64,000 bases of DNA, taken from assembly GCA_029168955.1 (NCBI GenBank), contig JAPDOI010000713.1, forward strand, positions 186,001 to 250,000, read 5' to 3'. This DNA comes from Aplectana chamaeleonis. Lineage: Eukaryota > Nematoda > Chromadorea > Rhabditida > Cosmocercidae. Positions 24,317 to 35,381 of the stretch are shown here, in pieces. How positions within the stretch are numbered: position 1 is the stretch's first letter; each line of letters opens with the position of its first letter. The notes under the pieces were generated by a model that was not told where the DNA came from, ran no database searches, and saw only the letters and a list, made by a program, of their open reading frames with translations. The position numbers and the translations under genes were made by a program.

Positions 24317-25966
24317 ACGGATGTGCGTAATTACGACTAACGACTAACGAATTTGATGACTAACGAGCTCTTTGGGTGTTACGTTTTTAACCACTTTTTA
24401 ACGACTAACGAAATAATAAAATTTTCGTTAGCAATCCCAGAAATCGTTAAAGAATCAATAGTCCTTCACATCGCTCTCCAACCAAAGGATTACATCAGGA
24501 GTGATACATAGTGGTTGTTGGTTGTGTTCGGTTGTTCGAGGTGGGTGATACAAAATAGCCATACCCTTCAGTATTCATTATTTCTACTGACACTGCTTCG
24601 CGATTCTGGAACCCCCACATTATGTTCCCAACCGAACGTTGCCTAATGTTGGGCGCAGTATTTATGCGACTTCGTGTCGGCCGCGCGATTTATTGTTGGC
24701 CCATTGAACCGGTTCCGACACTGTGCGGCTCCAGCGGATATTTTCACAGAGGACCTTATCAGAGGTGATGATATGAAGCGGTGCTTGCAGGCCACAGCTG
24801 CGCACAGACGGGAACTGTATCCGATGATTGGACTGTAAAGGGCGCCGTCCTCCAATTCTCAGTTATAAATTCAAGATATGGGATTTCTTAAAGGCAGTGT
24901 TCACGATGATTTTCGTTCCAAAGTTTTTAACTCAAAACAATGGCTACCAAGTGTTACCAAAATTACGAAGAAACGGCGATAAACGCACCAAATCGTCCTA
25001 TTTCAGTGACATTATTTTCTGGCCTGGACTAGTTGTCCAGTTGGATGAACATGTTCACGGTGGTTTTCACCGGTAAAAAATGGGACTAATCGAAAATGGA
25101 AGTATATTTCGGTCAAAATAGTATTAGTTAGAGCCCAAAGGAAACATTGGAGCAACACAAAGTAGAAAATTGCAAAAGACGGGTTCACAAAAGACTTGAT
25201 TGTCACAACGAAAAGTTCAACTGAGAGTACAGAAGCGGGGTGAGAGGAAAGAATTTCGTGTTCTCCTGGTGCGTTTTTCTCGGTTTCTTCGTCATTTCGG
25301 TTCTACTCGGAGGCCAAACAATCGATTTAGCGACTAATCTCAAAATCGAAGATTATCGTGAACACTGCCTTTAAAGCGGTGCTGGGACCTCTCCCTGGGT
25401 TAAATTTTCATTTGGGTGCTAATTTCTCCCGACCTTTCCCTGGTTATGGGAACAAGCTCCAAGCCACGCGCACGCTTGGCTCGCGACGGTGAGCAAAGTA
25501 CAATAAATGCGAATTTGGTGCTGTTCTTAGTGTTGTCACCATGGGGTAGATCTCGTACAACATCATACAGCACAGAACGGCAAATTCTGCCTTGAAAAAT
25601 TCGAAGAGCTCAAAATTTCATTGGTTTCCCACATTGCTTCTTTTCTCACTGAAAAAAAGGACAAAAATTGATAAACGCACGCCCTCGAGTATTAGGCTTC
25701 CATCCACATATTTGAATATGATTGTGTTGGTTTGCAGTTTAAACGAGGTTCTCTGGCGTCGAATTTTTTGGTTGTTTAATCGCCATGAATATTTCGGAAA
25801 ATATATATCTCTTCATGCCTTACTTCTTTTTCTGTTTATAAGTGCTTTTTTTCTGCCTCAACAGTCCTTATTTTCGAAGCCTAGATTTCTAACGATTAAC
25901 GACTAACGATGGTTCTGGCCGGTTGAACGACTAACGACAAACGATCACTAGTTGTTACACACAGCG
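24317..25966. repeat. ACGACTAACGA-bounded repeat, possibly a mobile element hosting F1
   Basis: Multiple ACTAACGA/AACGACTAACGA motifs lie at 24342-24450 and again at 25890-25945, with mostly unrelated sequence and MITE F1 between. The ends GTTAC (left) and GTTGTTAC (right) do not give clear terminal repeats, so treating it as one element is tentative. A 104-codon open frame at 25592-25906 shows no recognisable family. Confidence 0.4.
24888..25374. mobile_element. TTAA MITE, family F (copy F1)
   Basis: TTAAAGGCAGTGTTCACGAT stands on the left and TTATCGTGAACACTGCCTTTAA-type sequence on the right. The 487-bp body (ATGAACATGTTCACGGTG, GGCCAAACAATCGATTTAG) matches F2 at 47377-48848 in the opposite orientation. 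F2 is interrupted there by another element. Confidence 0.9.
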
Positions 25967-26866
25967 TAAGAGCCATAATATCGAGTTTTACCTAAGAGCT
26001 TCGACTCTGCCTTCAAAGTCGCAACGTTTGGGGGAAACATTATTATTCGAGACCTTCAGGCGGTCCTCTCATACATTGCGCATCATAATTATACCAGTAA
26101 CCCCCTTAAAGATGTCATTAACGATGCTCGCGCTAAGGGTTGCCTTGCGGCATAAGCTTTAGGGCATGACATACCTTGTGGCACCATTCATCTCCGCGAA
26201 AATGAAAACTTTCATTCTCTGTCATTTTGAAGAAAAACACATACAGTACATATGTGTTTATTTAGACAATGTCTTGGTCAGACGATTCAGGTGGACAGTC
26301 CTCCAGGGTGTAGGACAAGGGGAAGACGGGTTTGCATTCATTTCTAGTAGCCAACGGAGTGCATACGAATAGATATGAAAGCAACCGACTTCCAAGGATG
26401 GCATCACAAGCCATGATACTTCAAGTACACAAGGTCAACCCTTCCGAGATTTCTCGGCTTTTCCTGAATCTCTCTCTAACGACGAGATTAGCTGCTCATG
26501 ATATCCTAGTTGAGCCTCCGTTTATCGGGAAAGGTACTAAAGTTCAGTTCAATATTTGGCGAGATATCGACCAGAAACTCGAGTAGTCATTAAGCGAATC
26601 TTCTGTATTTGGAGTATCATGGTTTTCTGTTGCATTTGTTGAAGTCGAGTGCCTTGAAATTGACTTGCACCGCTCCATCAGCTACTTTGCCAATGGGTCG
26701 CGAGATGCTCAGCACGAAACCCGAAGATGCCCAGGGTTCTGAAGCATCTAGTCCAACTTTGTTGCTGAAATTTTCGTAAACTCTTGAGTTTTAGCTCCAA
26801 CTTGTGAAAATTTCGCTACATCACCCGTGTAAACTACGAAATTTCTCGCTTCGAATGCGGGAAATA
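25967..26866. other. No recognised feature
   Basis: Open frames at 26166-26372 and 26332-26586 have no recognisable domains and no convincing splice context. No repeat from elsewhere in the window was seen here. Confidence 0.4.
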
Positions 26867-28567
26867 CGCTGCGACTCATAAGTATAGCAACACCTTTGAA
26901 ACAGGCGTATATATCATATGTTGGATAGGGGTTTTTGATATTGGGGAGAGTTTCTCTGTTTTCTGCTACGACGAATACGATGGATCAAGTGATATGACCA
27001 GAACTTACCCATTTTTACCTTAGTTATAGAAAAAATCTGTATTTTGCGCGATTTCGATGGATTTCCAGCTAGCTAGGATGTAGTTCCAAGTTTCTGATGG
27101 ATCCTGAATCGCTCAACGTCTGTGGTTGCCTAGACGTCTCATGGAGCTTGGGGAGCAAGACATTACACGACGAGTTCCCAGGGACATTGTGTCTGCCCCG
27201 ACGACTTCTTGCTAATTGTTGCTGAAATTCTCGGCAATTAACACTCCCTATCAGATCAACCACTGCGACAACATTGTGGGCTCTGAAATGAAACAATGTC
27301 TTAGCCCATAACATTTTCATAAGGTCACTAGACTCCAACGTGCGCGGTCAAACATGAGCACGAACTTGGGAAACTTTAGTGCTCTACTCAACAAAGTCGC
27401 CGCTTGTCTGATCGTGCATAAGGCCATCTTCTTCGACTAAAACACGTTTTCTCAAAGGCGTCGTGCGCGATGAAAATCACTTTCAATTTTATGTTTACAA
27501 TCAAACAATCCGGGCTAGCTGACTGCACCCACAAAACTTGAGGCTCCGAAAACGCGCCCCTCAAAAGTTAGGGCCACCAGAAAACTACTGTGGGGTCGAT
27601 CATCTGCCACTTCTGGGTCGCTCATCTACCACTTTTTCATAGAATGTTGATGTGGCCGTCAAACAACATGAGAAACAGTTGCGGCACAAGCCCTGCATGC
27701 AGAAAAACTTTCAAAATGACGGTGAAAATGCCAACAAATGCAGAAAAACTTCAAAAACGATTTGGGCGCGAAATTCAAATTCACTTAAACAGTGTATTCA
27801 GACTGATTTTTCTTTTGAAATGAAGATTTTTAAGCAGCTCTTTCGACGTTTTATTTCACTAAGAAGCCCAAGCTATGCAAAAACATAAAAAAAATAATGT
27901 ATGGTTTTCATCGTGGACACTGCCTTTAAGAGATATCAAACCTGCTATAGCTGAAGAAGGTGACCTTATGCACGATTGATCTAAAAGGGAATGTTATTTG
28001 CCGAGACACTCAGTGACAATTCGTGGTGATTCGTCGAGGCCGATGCCATGTCACTGGGAACTCGTCGTGTAATGTCTGGCCACCCAAGCTCTATGAGACG
28101 TCTGGGCAACCACAAACGTTGAGCGATTCAGGATCAAGCAGAAACTTGGAACTTCATCCAGCTGGTCTTTCTAACTGGCTGGAAATCCACCGGAATCCAA
28201 GTAAAGCATTATGGAAGGAGTGAACGTGAGTTTTCCCCTCAGAAGGCAGGTAGAGTCTACTGGAAAAATGAACGAATAGCATCACATTGAACCAGTTTCA
28301 TAAAAATACTTGTGAAAATGGTTCACTCTGGCGATCATCGTGAGATATTTCCATGTTGCTTAAGTGTTGCTGTACTTACTTATGCGTCGCGCAAAATACA
28401 GATTTTTTCTATAACTAAAGGTGAAATGGGTAATTTCTGGCCATATCACTTGATCCATCGTTTTCGTCATTTCATAAAACATAGAAACTCTGCCCAATAT
28501 CCAAAACTCCTATCCAACATATGATACGCCTATTTCGAAGGTGCTGCTATACTTATGCGTCGCAGTG
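26867..28567. mobile_element. Non-autonomous TA-flanked Tc-like element with long inverted arms
   Basis: The left end reads TA/CGCTGCGACTCATAAGTA and the right end TACTTATGCGTCGCAGTG/TA: Tc1/mariner-type ends with TA on both flanks. The arms stay inverted far inward, to about 27255 and 27985 (blocks CATATGTTGGATAGG, GATCAAGTGATATG, GACGTCTCAT, CTCGGCAA), with a ~170-bp deletion in the left arm. No DDE transposase is encoded. The centre holds a TTAA MITE at 27452-27929. Open frames at 27069-27338 (-) and 28023-28223 (+) mirror each other because they lie in the two arms. Confidence 0.82.
27452..27929. mobile_element. Decayed TTAA-type MITE, family E, nested in the Tc-like element
   Basis: The right end ATCGTGGACACTGCCTTTAA is typical of the TTAA elements. 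The left end TCAAAGGCGTCGTGCGCGAT is a degenerate complement with TCAA in place of TTAA. The interior does not match families A-D or F. Confidence 0.65.
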
Positions 28568-28970
28568 TAGGGAAAGATTCTTGCCTTGATCGATCCAACC
28601 TGTCCTGATCAGTACTATAACGGCGATCCCAGCTGTGACCAACCGCATTGTCGTTTCTCTCACGGACTGCAGCTTCCCCGCAATGAAAGGTCTTTCAGAG
28701 GGCGACTTAGGATTACCCTCCACGGCCAGCTGCAGAATGTCGAGTACTCCTCCGTGACATGACCAGACCATTGAAGAGCGAATTGTCCTCCCTGCGGGTT
28801 GAGATTGCAGTTCAACTCAGGCAGTACTTAAGTACTAGCTAAATACAGATTTCCCCGCTACAGTTATGGCGAGAAATTTCGGATTCAGCGGCGACGCAAG
28901 AATCTGCGGGTTTTTAGTGCTAAAACCCGAAACTTCTCGTCTTACGGAATGGGAGAGCGTAACAAGCTTC
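28568..28970 (-). repeat. Dispersed repeat I, copy 1
   Basis: The reverse complement matches 37290-37480: GGCCGTGGAGGGTAA versus GTCGTGGAGGGTGA, CTCTGAAAGACCTT, GGGATCGYCKTT. The CGAGAAATTTCGG-like motifs to the right resemble the TAGCGAGAATTTACG motifs flanking copy 2. No intact protein is visible. Confidence 0.55.
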
Positions 28971-30166
28971 GTAAGCTTCTTGCCACCCATGGGCAGAGTG
29001 CGAACAATTTTGTGAACCCATCTTCGGCCTTACCTCGAAAAACTGGAGAAATTACTTCAGCTTTGGGCAGCACAGCACGACCATCCACGTCGGTGGCTCG
29101 ATTAACTTGGAACACATGCAAACATTAACAGGAGTTTTGAAAGATTGCGTTAATTGCCCTAATTCACATGGATAAATTTAAATCACAAAAAATACAATTC
29201 TTTGAATGTCTGAAATCTGAACATTCTCAGCGAAACTTTGTCTAGGGGTTTTTGGGGTACTAAACATGAAGGGGCCTCCCCAACAGGCAGCAGCGACCGT
29301 TACGCGGGAGGTTGGTGCCTTGAAACATGATGAAACTCGTAGAACACTTCCACTGGCAAAACAGTGTGATGGAAAACGTATGAATAAACCGTCGCTGCTG
29401 CCTGTTAAGGTTTTCTCGAACATGAATAAGTGATCGATTTTCTGCTTTTTGTAATATTATGGTAGGTTGCCGTAGATGAATTGTACTTTTCCTACCGTAA
29501 CCTACAGCGGTTACCTGAAAATTGAAAGCGAACCTTATCTTCGTGTTCAGCGCTCCAATTGATCTACCTGGACGAAGATTGTGCTGAAATATTTTCAGTT
29601 CCTGAAATTCAAAAATCTTTGATGTTTCGGTCTTCCGCATTAGGGAAATGTTACACACTCGGAACCACTAACGGACTTATTGAGAAAACTATTGATTATT
29701 CTGGGATTTGTTTTGCTATTGAAGTGTTTGCTGAACGCTCGAAGAGACTATTAACTACTTTAGCAGCCATATTGCTTACGGAAGACAAGCATTTATTAAA
29801 ATTTCGTTAGATGGGGACGGGCGGACACCCACCAATTAGCTGCCCTAACTTGTTTTTTTTTTCAGGTTTTCACATATTTTTGCTTTTGTCAGGGCCAGAC
29901 CTGCATTCTTTTGAACAATAGTTTTTATCGCGAACCCTGCCTGATCCATGCCATGGAAACGCACAAGTCCTCGGCTAAAAAAGGCGTATTTCTGTGTACA
30001 CATGGGTAAATTGCTTCTCTTTGGGTGTCAATTGTACTTGCAAAACGAAACTGTGTGGCTCTGAAGGTCCTTCCACAGTTTGCCAGAGTCTTCGCCCGGT
30101 ACGTTTCGACATTGGGTAACCGACGTCGCACTGCGGCGTTCTACGTAAGCGCGAAATTTCTCTGTT
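28971..30166. other. No gene recognised; solitary MITE end near 29915-29942
   Basis: TTTTTATCGCGAACCCTGCC near 29922 resembles a right end of the TTAA elements without a partner. A block with GAACCTTATCTTCGTGTTCAGCG-type sequence near 29530 is also seen near 33854, so part of the stretch is dispersed repeat. No coding exon was recognised. Confidence 0.4.
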
Positions 30167-30367
30167 GATACATCGGGGTGGTGGCCATCGTGTATCAACA
30201 CCCCTGACGAGGCGGGAGAAACGGGGGAGGAGCGAGGTTCCTGATTGGACGCAACACGGGCTAGGCCTGGCCTCCGGCTGTTGCGTCCAATCAGGAACCT
30301 CGCTCCTCCCACGTTTCTCCCGCCTCCTCAGGGGTGTTGATACACGATGGCCACCACCCGATACATC
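30167..30367. repeat. Near-perfect 201-bp foldback (arms ~90 bp, loop ~20 bp)
   Basis: The left arm begins GATACATCGGGGTGGTGGCC, and the right arm ends with its near-exact complement (GGCCACCACCCGATACATC). Pairing continues through CACCCCTGACGAGGCGGGAG and GGTTCCTGATTGGACGCAAC to a short GC-rich loop. A transcript would form a long hairpin. Confidence 0.92.
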
Positions 30368-30641
30368 GCAGTGCGGCGTGGTGTTAGGGGGATCGATATC
30401 GTCAATCACTCCATCACAGGCCTGGTGCGCGCCGCATTTCCTCACTTTGAGCGACGTCGTACGACAAAAAAGCTCTGAGTGCGTTTTAGTCAAAGCCTTC
30501 TATCGTGTCTAGCAAAAAACAATTTCCCTGGCTTCTAGGTCAAAGATGTCTCGCCCTCAACTCATCCGAATGGATTTTAGTCTTTCCCGCCCACCGATAT
30601 AATGAGTGAATAGATTTTCTTGAAAATATCAGAATGGAGTA

Positions 30642-31725
30642 CAGTGACGGAGCATCGGGGGGAGAAAGATATTTTGGCGTTGGAGCGCATTTTCCTCCTG
30701 TCCCTTTAAGGTCAGCGCAGGTTTTGATGGGCCAGCCGCGATCTGCACGTGCCCGAAATCGGGGAAACACTTTCACAAATGCGAACCTAACATTGAATCC
30801 AGCACTTCGCAAGCGCAACTGTGCAGACAACACCAAATTTTGTCATCGCATCACCTTTTACTCTCTCATGTAATCTTTCGAGCGTGTCGGTAACTTCAAA
30901 AGGCTGGTTGACCGGTATCTGCAACAGGAACCGTTTATTGGTTCTAGGATTAATAAGTTTCTTTGTAGTTTCTTTGGTTATGATTTATTGTTTTTTCAAT
31001 TTTTTTTTCACGTGTTCACGCGCATGTAATAAATTTAAAGTGAGCCATCACAATCTTTATAATCATACTACAAAATTACGTAAATAGAAGCTTCAGAGAA
31101 ATGTTTAGAGCTACTTTTGCTGAATTCTAACGAGCAAAAATGATTAAGTTCTCGGCTCAATTGAACATACTGGAGAGGAGCGTCGAAAAAAATCACCCCG
31201 ACGTGAAAATTTCCTCGCTGCTTGGATGGTCGAATATGGATGTCAAACATTCCCCTAATTTCTCGGAGGGATTGCTACTCCGCGTGGACGAAATTTTGTC
31301 GTGGTGCGTAATTTATCTTCAAACCTCTAACATACGTATTCCAACCTAATCCAAAATGCCACACCACCCACGGGGTTGGCAGTGAGAGCTGGTTTGTCTC
31401 AAATGACATGGTAACTTCGATAACTTTGTAAATGAGAGGTTTCCAACCATATTTCATTCGAAGTGTTCATGATTGAAGGGATTTTCTTCACAACATTTAT
31501 GCACACAATTGACAGTAGGCAAAATCATTTACCTTTGCGTCCAGTAGACTTATTCCCTCTGAATTGCTATTTCCTTCAACAGCATGCATTCTTTGAAGAG
31601 TGCAGTGCTTATGCCGTCCATCTTCTAAGCGACAAAAACTGCGCGATAGTGATCGCGCGAATGGTACGGGTGGGAAAACGCGCCCCAAAGCTAAAATATC
31701 TTTCGCCCCCGATGCTCCGTAACTG
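30642..31725. mobile_element. TA-flanked DNA element K, ~60-bp inverted repeats, no transposase
   Basis: TA stands outside both ends; the termini are CAGTGACGGAGCATCGGG and, inverted, CAGTTACGGAGCATCGGG. The repeats continue through GAAAGATATTTT and GCGCGTTTTCC-like blocks for about 60 bp. The 1084-bp interior has no recognisable transposase, which suggests a non-autonomous mariner-type element. Confidence 0.75.
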
Positions 31726-32059
31726 TACTCATCAGAATGGGGCTCGTTGACTGCAGCTCTGGCACAGGCGTGAAACGAAATCCACGCTGACTAGTCGTGC
31801 CCCACAGCTCTTCCAGGCGAGAATGGACTTTGAGTAAGAATGAACGCCCAAGTTGATTACCTTGAACATCCTGTCAGGAAAACAATTAGTAGTCTTGCGA
31901 GTATTGAAAAATAGACAAGCTATTCCAGAAGTATGCGCCAGTGAATTTCTACGGCACATAAAAGAAAGGAACATAGTTGATAGCCAAAATATCGTCTTTC
32001 AGACACTCCAGGGGCTCAACCCTGGGATTGATTCACAGTGACGCGATGGCTTCGTCATT

Positions 32060-32553
32060 TTAAAGGCAGTGTTCACGATAAAAATCGTTTTTCTGTTTCC
32101 CCGTCTATCTTGAAAACGGCCCCATACTGATTCCATTGATGTCTCTGAAATCGTACAAGACCTTCTGGGAATGGAGTTATGGTCCCTAAAAATTTGAGCT
32201 AAGGAAACATGGTGGACGAGTTGTTCGAGGCTTGTAACTTCCGTCTTTTGCAGCCGATCAATGCGAGCTGACCTGAGTAAAGAGAGAAGCTGAGAATGAA
32301 GGGAAGAACAGGGCTAATGATTGGAAATCATCGCTCATCTCACGATCTCGAGCATTCATTTGTTCACGTCGGTGGGCGTGTGCTGCGCTTTTGGGGTTTG
32401 CCTTGCGCTCAAAGTGGCAACTTCGGGCTCTTTTGGAGCTTTTCCTGGCTCATTTTCATGCGTTCTTTCGACGTCAACGTTACAGTGTGCCCCTCGACTA
32501 CCCATTTCTAGTGGAAACTGAAACACCTTTTTTATCGTGAACACTGCCTTTAA
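32060..32553. mobile_element. TTAA MITE, family C (copy C3, inverted)
   Basis: It is bounded by TTAAAGGCAGTGTTCACGAT and ATCGTGAACACTGCCTTTAA, a perfect 20-bp inverted repeat that includes the TTAA sites. The body is the reverse complement of C2 (AGACCTTCTGGGAATGGAG, ACAAGTGGCAACTTCGGGC-like block). No coding capacity. Confidence 0.9.
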
Positions 32554-35331
32554 GCGGAAGACCCTGAAGTGGATACTGCAATGCGAAAGATAGATTAGCA
32601 CGACTAAGCAAATTACACGGCTCTAAAATATCGCGCTTTCTAGAGTACATAGATATGGAGTCGAGCTTCGAACAGTTTCCTCGCGCTAGCGTATTGTCCG
32701 TAATTGTGGTGCTTTTTCCATTTCGGTGTAAAAGGAAAGTAGTTGTTTTTCTAATTACAAATCGTTGTTCTATGCTTTGCTAGGGGTGCGTGATAATTAT
32801 TCTGACTCTTTCGTTCTCAAATTTCAGGTGGCGGTACGTTTCATTCCTCAATTCGTCTCAAGTGACATTCCGCCTCACAACAGGTACGTTGATTGTTCTA
32901 AAGTACAGGAACTATCTGTCTACTCTGCACAGCTCATCGCTGTTGGATATTAGTTGTATAAGTGTGAATTCTCTGAATCTGGCAAAGTCAGTGAGGGAGT
33001 GCTGCGTCCTCATTAGCGAATCCCCATGGAGAATTGTAGCCTTTCGTGAAAAGAAGGGGAATTACTGTCAATGACTACGTTCGTTTTACGGCTGACAAGA
33101 CGAGATCTCGTTTATTCACATTCACATGCTTCTTGCACTGCTTCGTCACATGACGAGTTTCACTATTACATTTCTTTATTTTCCGTGCTTTTCACATAAG
33201 TCCAACCGCAGTTAGCAAAATAAACGAAGTTCCGTAGGTCTCAAGAGAAAATTAGTATGAAAAAGAGGTTGTCTTATTCAACAGTGTTGAAAAAAAAAAC
33301 TGCGAAAAACAAGGGAAAACAGAAAAGACTGCTGTTTTTCCTATTAAAGTGAATCTCGAGACTATTAATTCCGCGTCTTGAATGAAATGCAATGCCGTGC
33401 GGCCGCACAACAAAGTTAGATACACATCGGATGTGCCGAGGCTCAGCAACGGTTGCAACTTGAGCGTTCATGGGTAAACCATGCATCCATCCATACGTCC
33501 AGGTTTTCAACTCTGACTGCTTTATCTACTCCACGGCGATTTGAAAAACCATGTTGTCGTTGCTGTTGGTCTGTGACAGTAAATCAATTACCCGTGCTTG
33601 AATTTCTCTAAATAGCTGTGGGGATTTCAAAAAATGGCATTTTCATTGCTTCACAAAAAGGTAATGGTACATCAGGGAATTTTCCGGATGTTCAGAAAAC
33701 AATCATCTGATTCGGCTCAAAACTTTTAACTGGGGGTTATTTAAGGCGCTGACCCCGAATATGGGCTTCATTTGTCGCCAGAATAGGTTACGGTAGGGAC
33801 AATGCCTTTTAGCAGGCGTCACCTACCTTAGAACTTTAAAAAATCGGAAGATGAACCTGAATTTCGTGTTCAGCGTCCCAAACAACACCCACAGAGAAAT
33901 TTGGAGTCAAATCTGAGACTTTGACCGAGCTACCGTATGCCCACCGTTACATACCCTACTCCAAGGAAAAGCGATAAACCAACCACAGATTTGTGTTACG
34001 CAGCCCAAATCGCCCCTGTGTAGGAGTTTTAAAACGATTCCATCGTATGCAGCATTCTCGAAATCGTCAAAAGTCGCGTTTGGACAGCAATTCTCAAGCA
34101 CATTCTCAAGCTTCAGACCAAATCAGACGGACATTTTGAAATATTGACAATTGGGCCTCAGATTCGTAATCAGAACAATCCCTATGTAGAAAGCTTTCAG
34201 CCCAGTCCCAGACAATTTTTTGAACATTCTGGAAAATGCCATCTGTGAACCCCTTTTATCTACGCAAAGCTATGAAAATGCCCACTTTTGGAAATCTTCT
34301 GTAAATCTCTGAGGCATTAAAGGAATTTTATCAATGCTGTGCCCCATACCTACAACTATCGAGACATGGTTTTATGAAAGCCTTCGGGAGATGTAAGGTA
34401 AGCCCAGTGAGAACAGTTTTTATTGGATTTCCTTGGGATTGCATCTCAGGACCGTTTGCATCGAATTTATTCGTTATTGGCGCATCAATGAGCCTCTAAA
34501 CTGCCTTATTTTTAGACGGAAATCTATCAAGATATGCAGCGTGAACACTCTCTCAAGGCAGTGTAGCTCAATTGAGGAAGATAGAACTGCGAGAAGACTA
34601 AGAAGTGGGCAGAAAGCCAATTCTTCGGACCAGTCCGCCCATAACATACAGCGAGAGTGGGTGTGGGAGTTTTAGGAGAGAAGCGGACGCGCGCACAAGC
34701 TCACGATGAACGCAAAGAAGTTTTGCTTTTGAACAGAGTGTGGTTTTGGCTCGAGAAAATTGATACTACAGCGCAGTAATGGCAGCGGAGTGTTCCTAGT
34801 CGTGTAAAACAAAATTCAACTCTATTCCTATACACCCAAACCTAAAAAAAGCCCTGCAATGTGCTTGAGAAAACGAGTTTTGCCATCGTTTTTGCAATTT
34901 CATAACCCACAAGCTTTCTAGTTAGAAGTGGTTTAGTCTGATGCAGTGATAGTGTGAAGACAGATGCGAAAATTCCTCCTTGCAGCGAAAAAATATGATT
35001 TTCGAGAGGGGTTGTTCTCGCCAGTATTCTCTTTTATAGTAACTAGAAAAGGATACATTTCTTGGCAATCCTTTCCGGGATGCACCACGCATTCGACTCC
35101 AATAGTATTATGTAGTTACTGCTTATGGCCATTGCGCGGACACTAAGGGATCGAGAGCTTCTTGATTCCGCTCCCTACCTACCCTTTTCCACTACTGTTT
35201 CCATAGAGATGATACTCACTCTCGGCTTATCAATAATAGTCCTCGCCAATGATTTTTGAACATCAGCAGAGAAACAGGATATGCTTTTCACTATAAGGAG
35301 AGAACACTAACACTTCATTTTGGTCTCCCTA
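32554..35331. other. No recognised gene upstream of the kinase exons
   Basis: Several open frames of 60-94 codons (for example 32765-32953, 32790-33074 and 34433-34675) show no recognisable domain and no consistent splice structure. This stretch could contain the kinase promoter or further 5' exons, but none was identified. Confidence 0.4.
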
Positions 35332-35346
35332 ACACTTGCTTTTATA
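35332..35346 (+). promoter_or_regulatory. Splice acceptor before the first kinase exon (cis or trans-splicing)
   Basis: CACTTGCTTTTATAG ends at 35346, 35 bases before the first usable ATG (35382). That spacing is compatible with spliced-leader trans-splicing in a nematode. The frame is also open between acceptor and ATG, so an ordinary upstream coding exon cannot be excluded. Confidence 0.45.
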
Positions 35347-35381
35347 GACGTATCGTCGACCTGTACTTGGATTCGTCGAGG

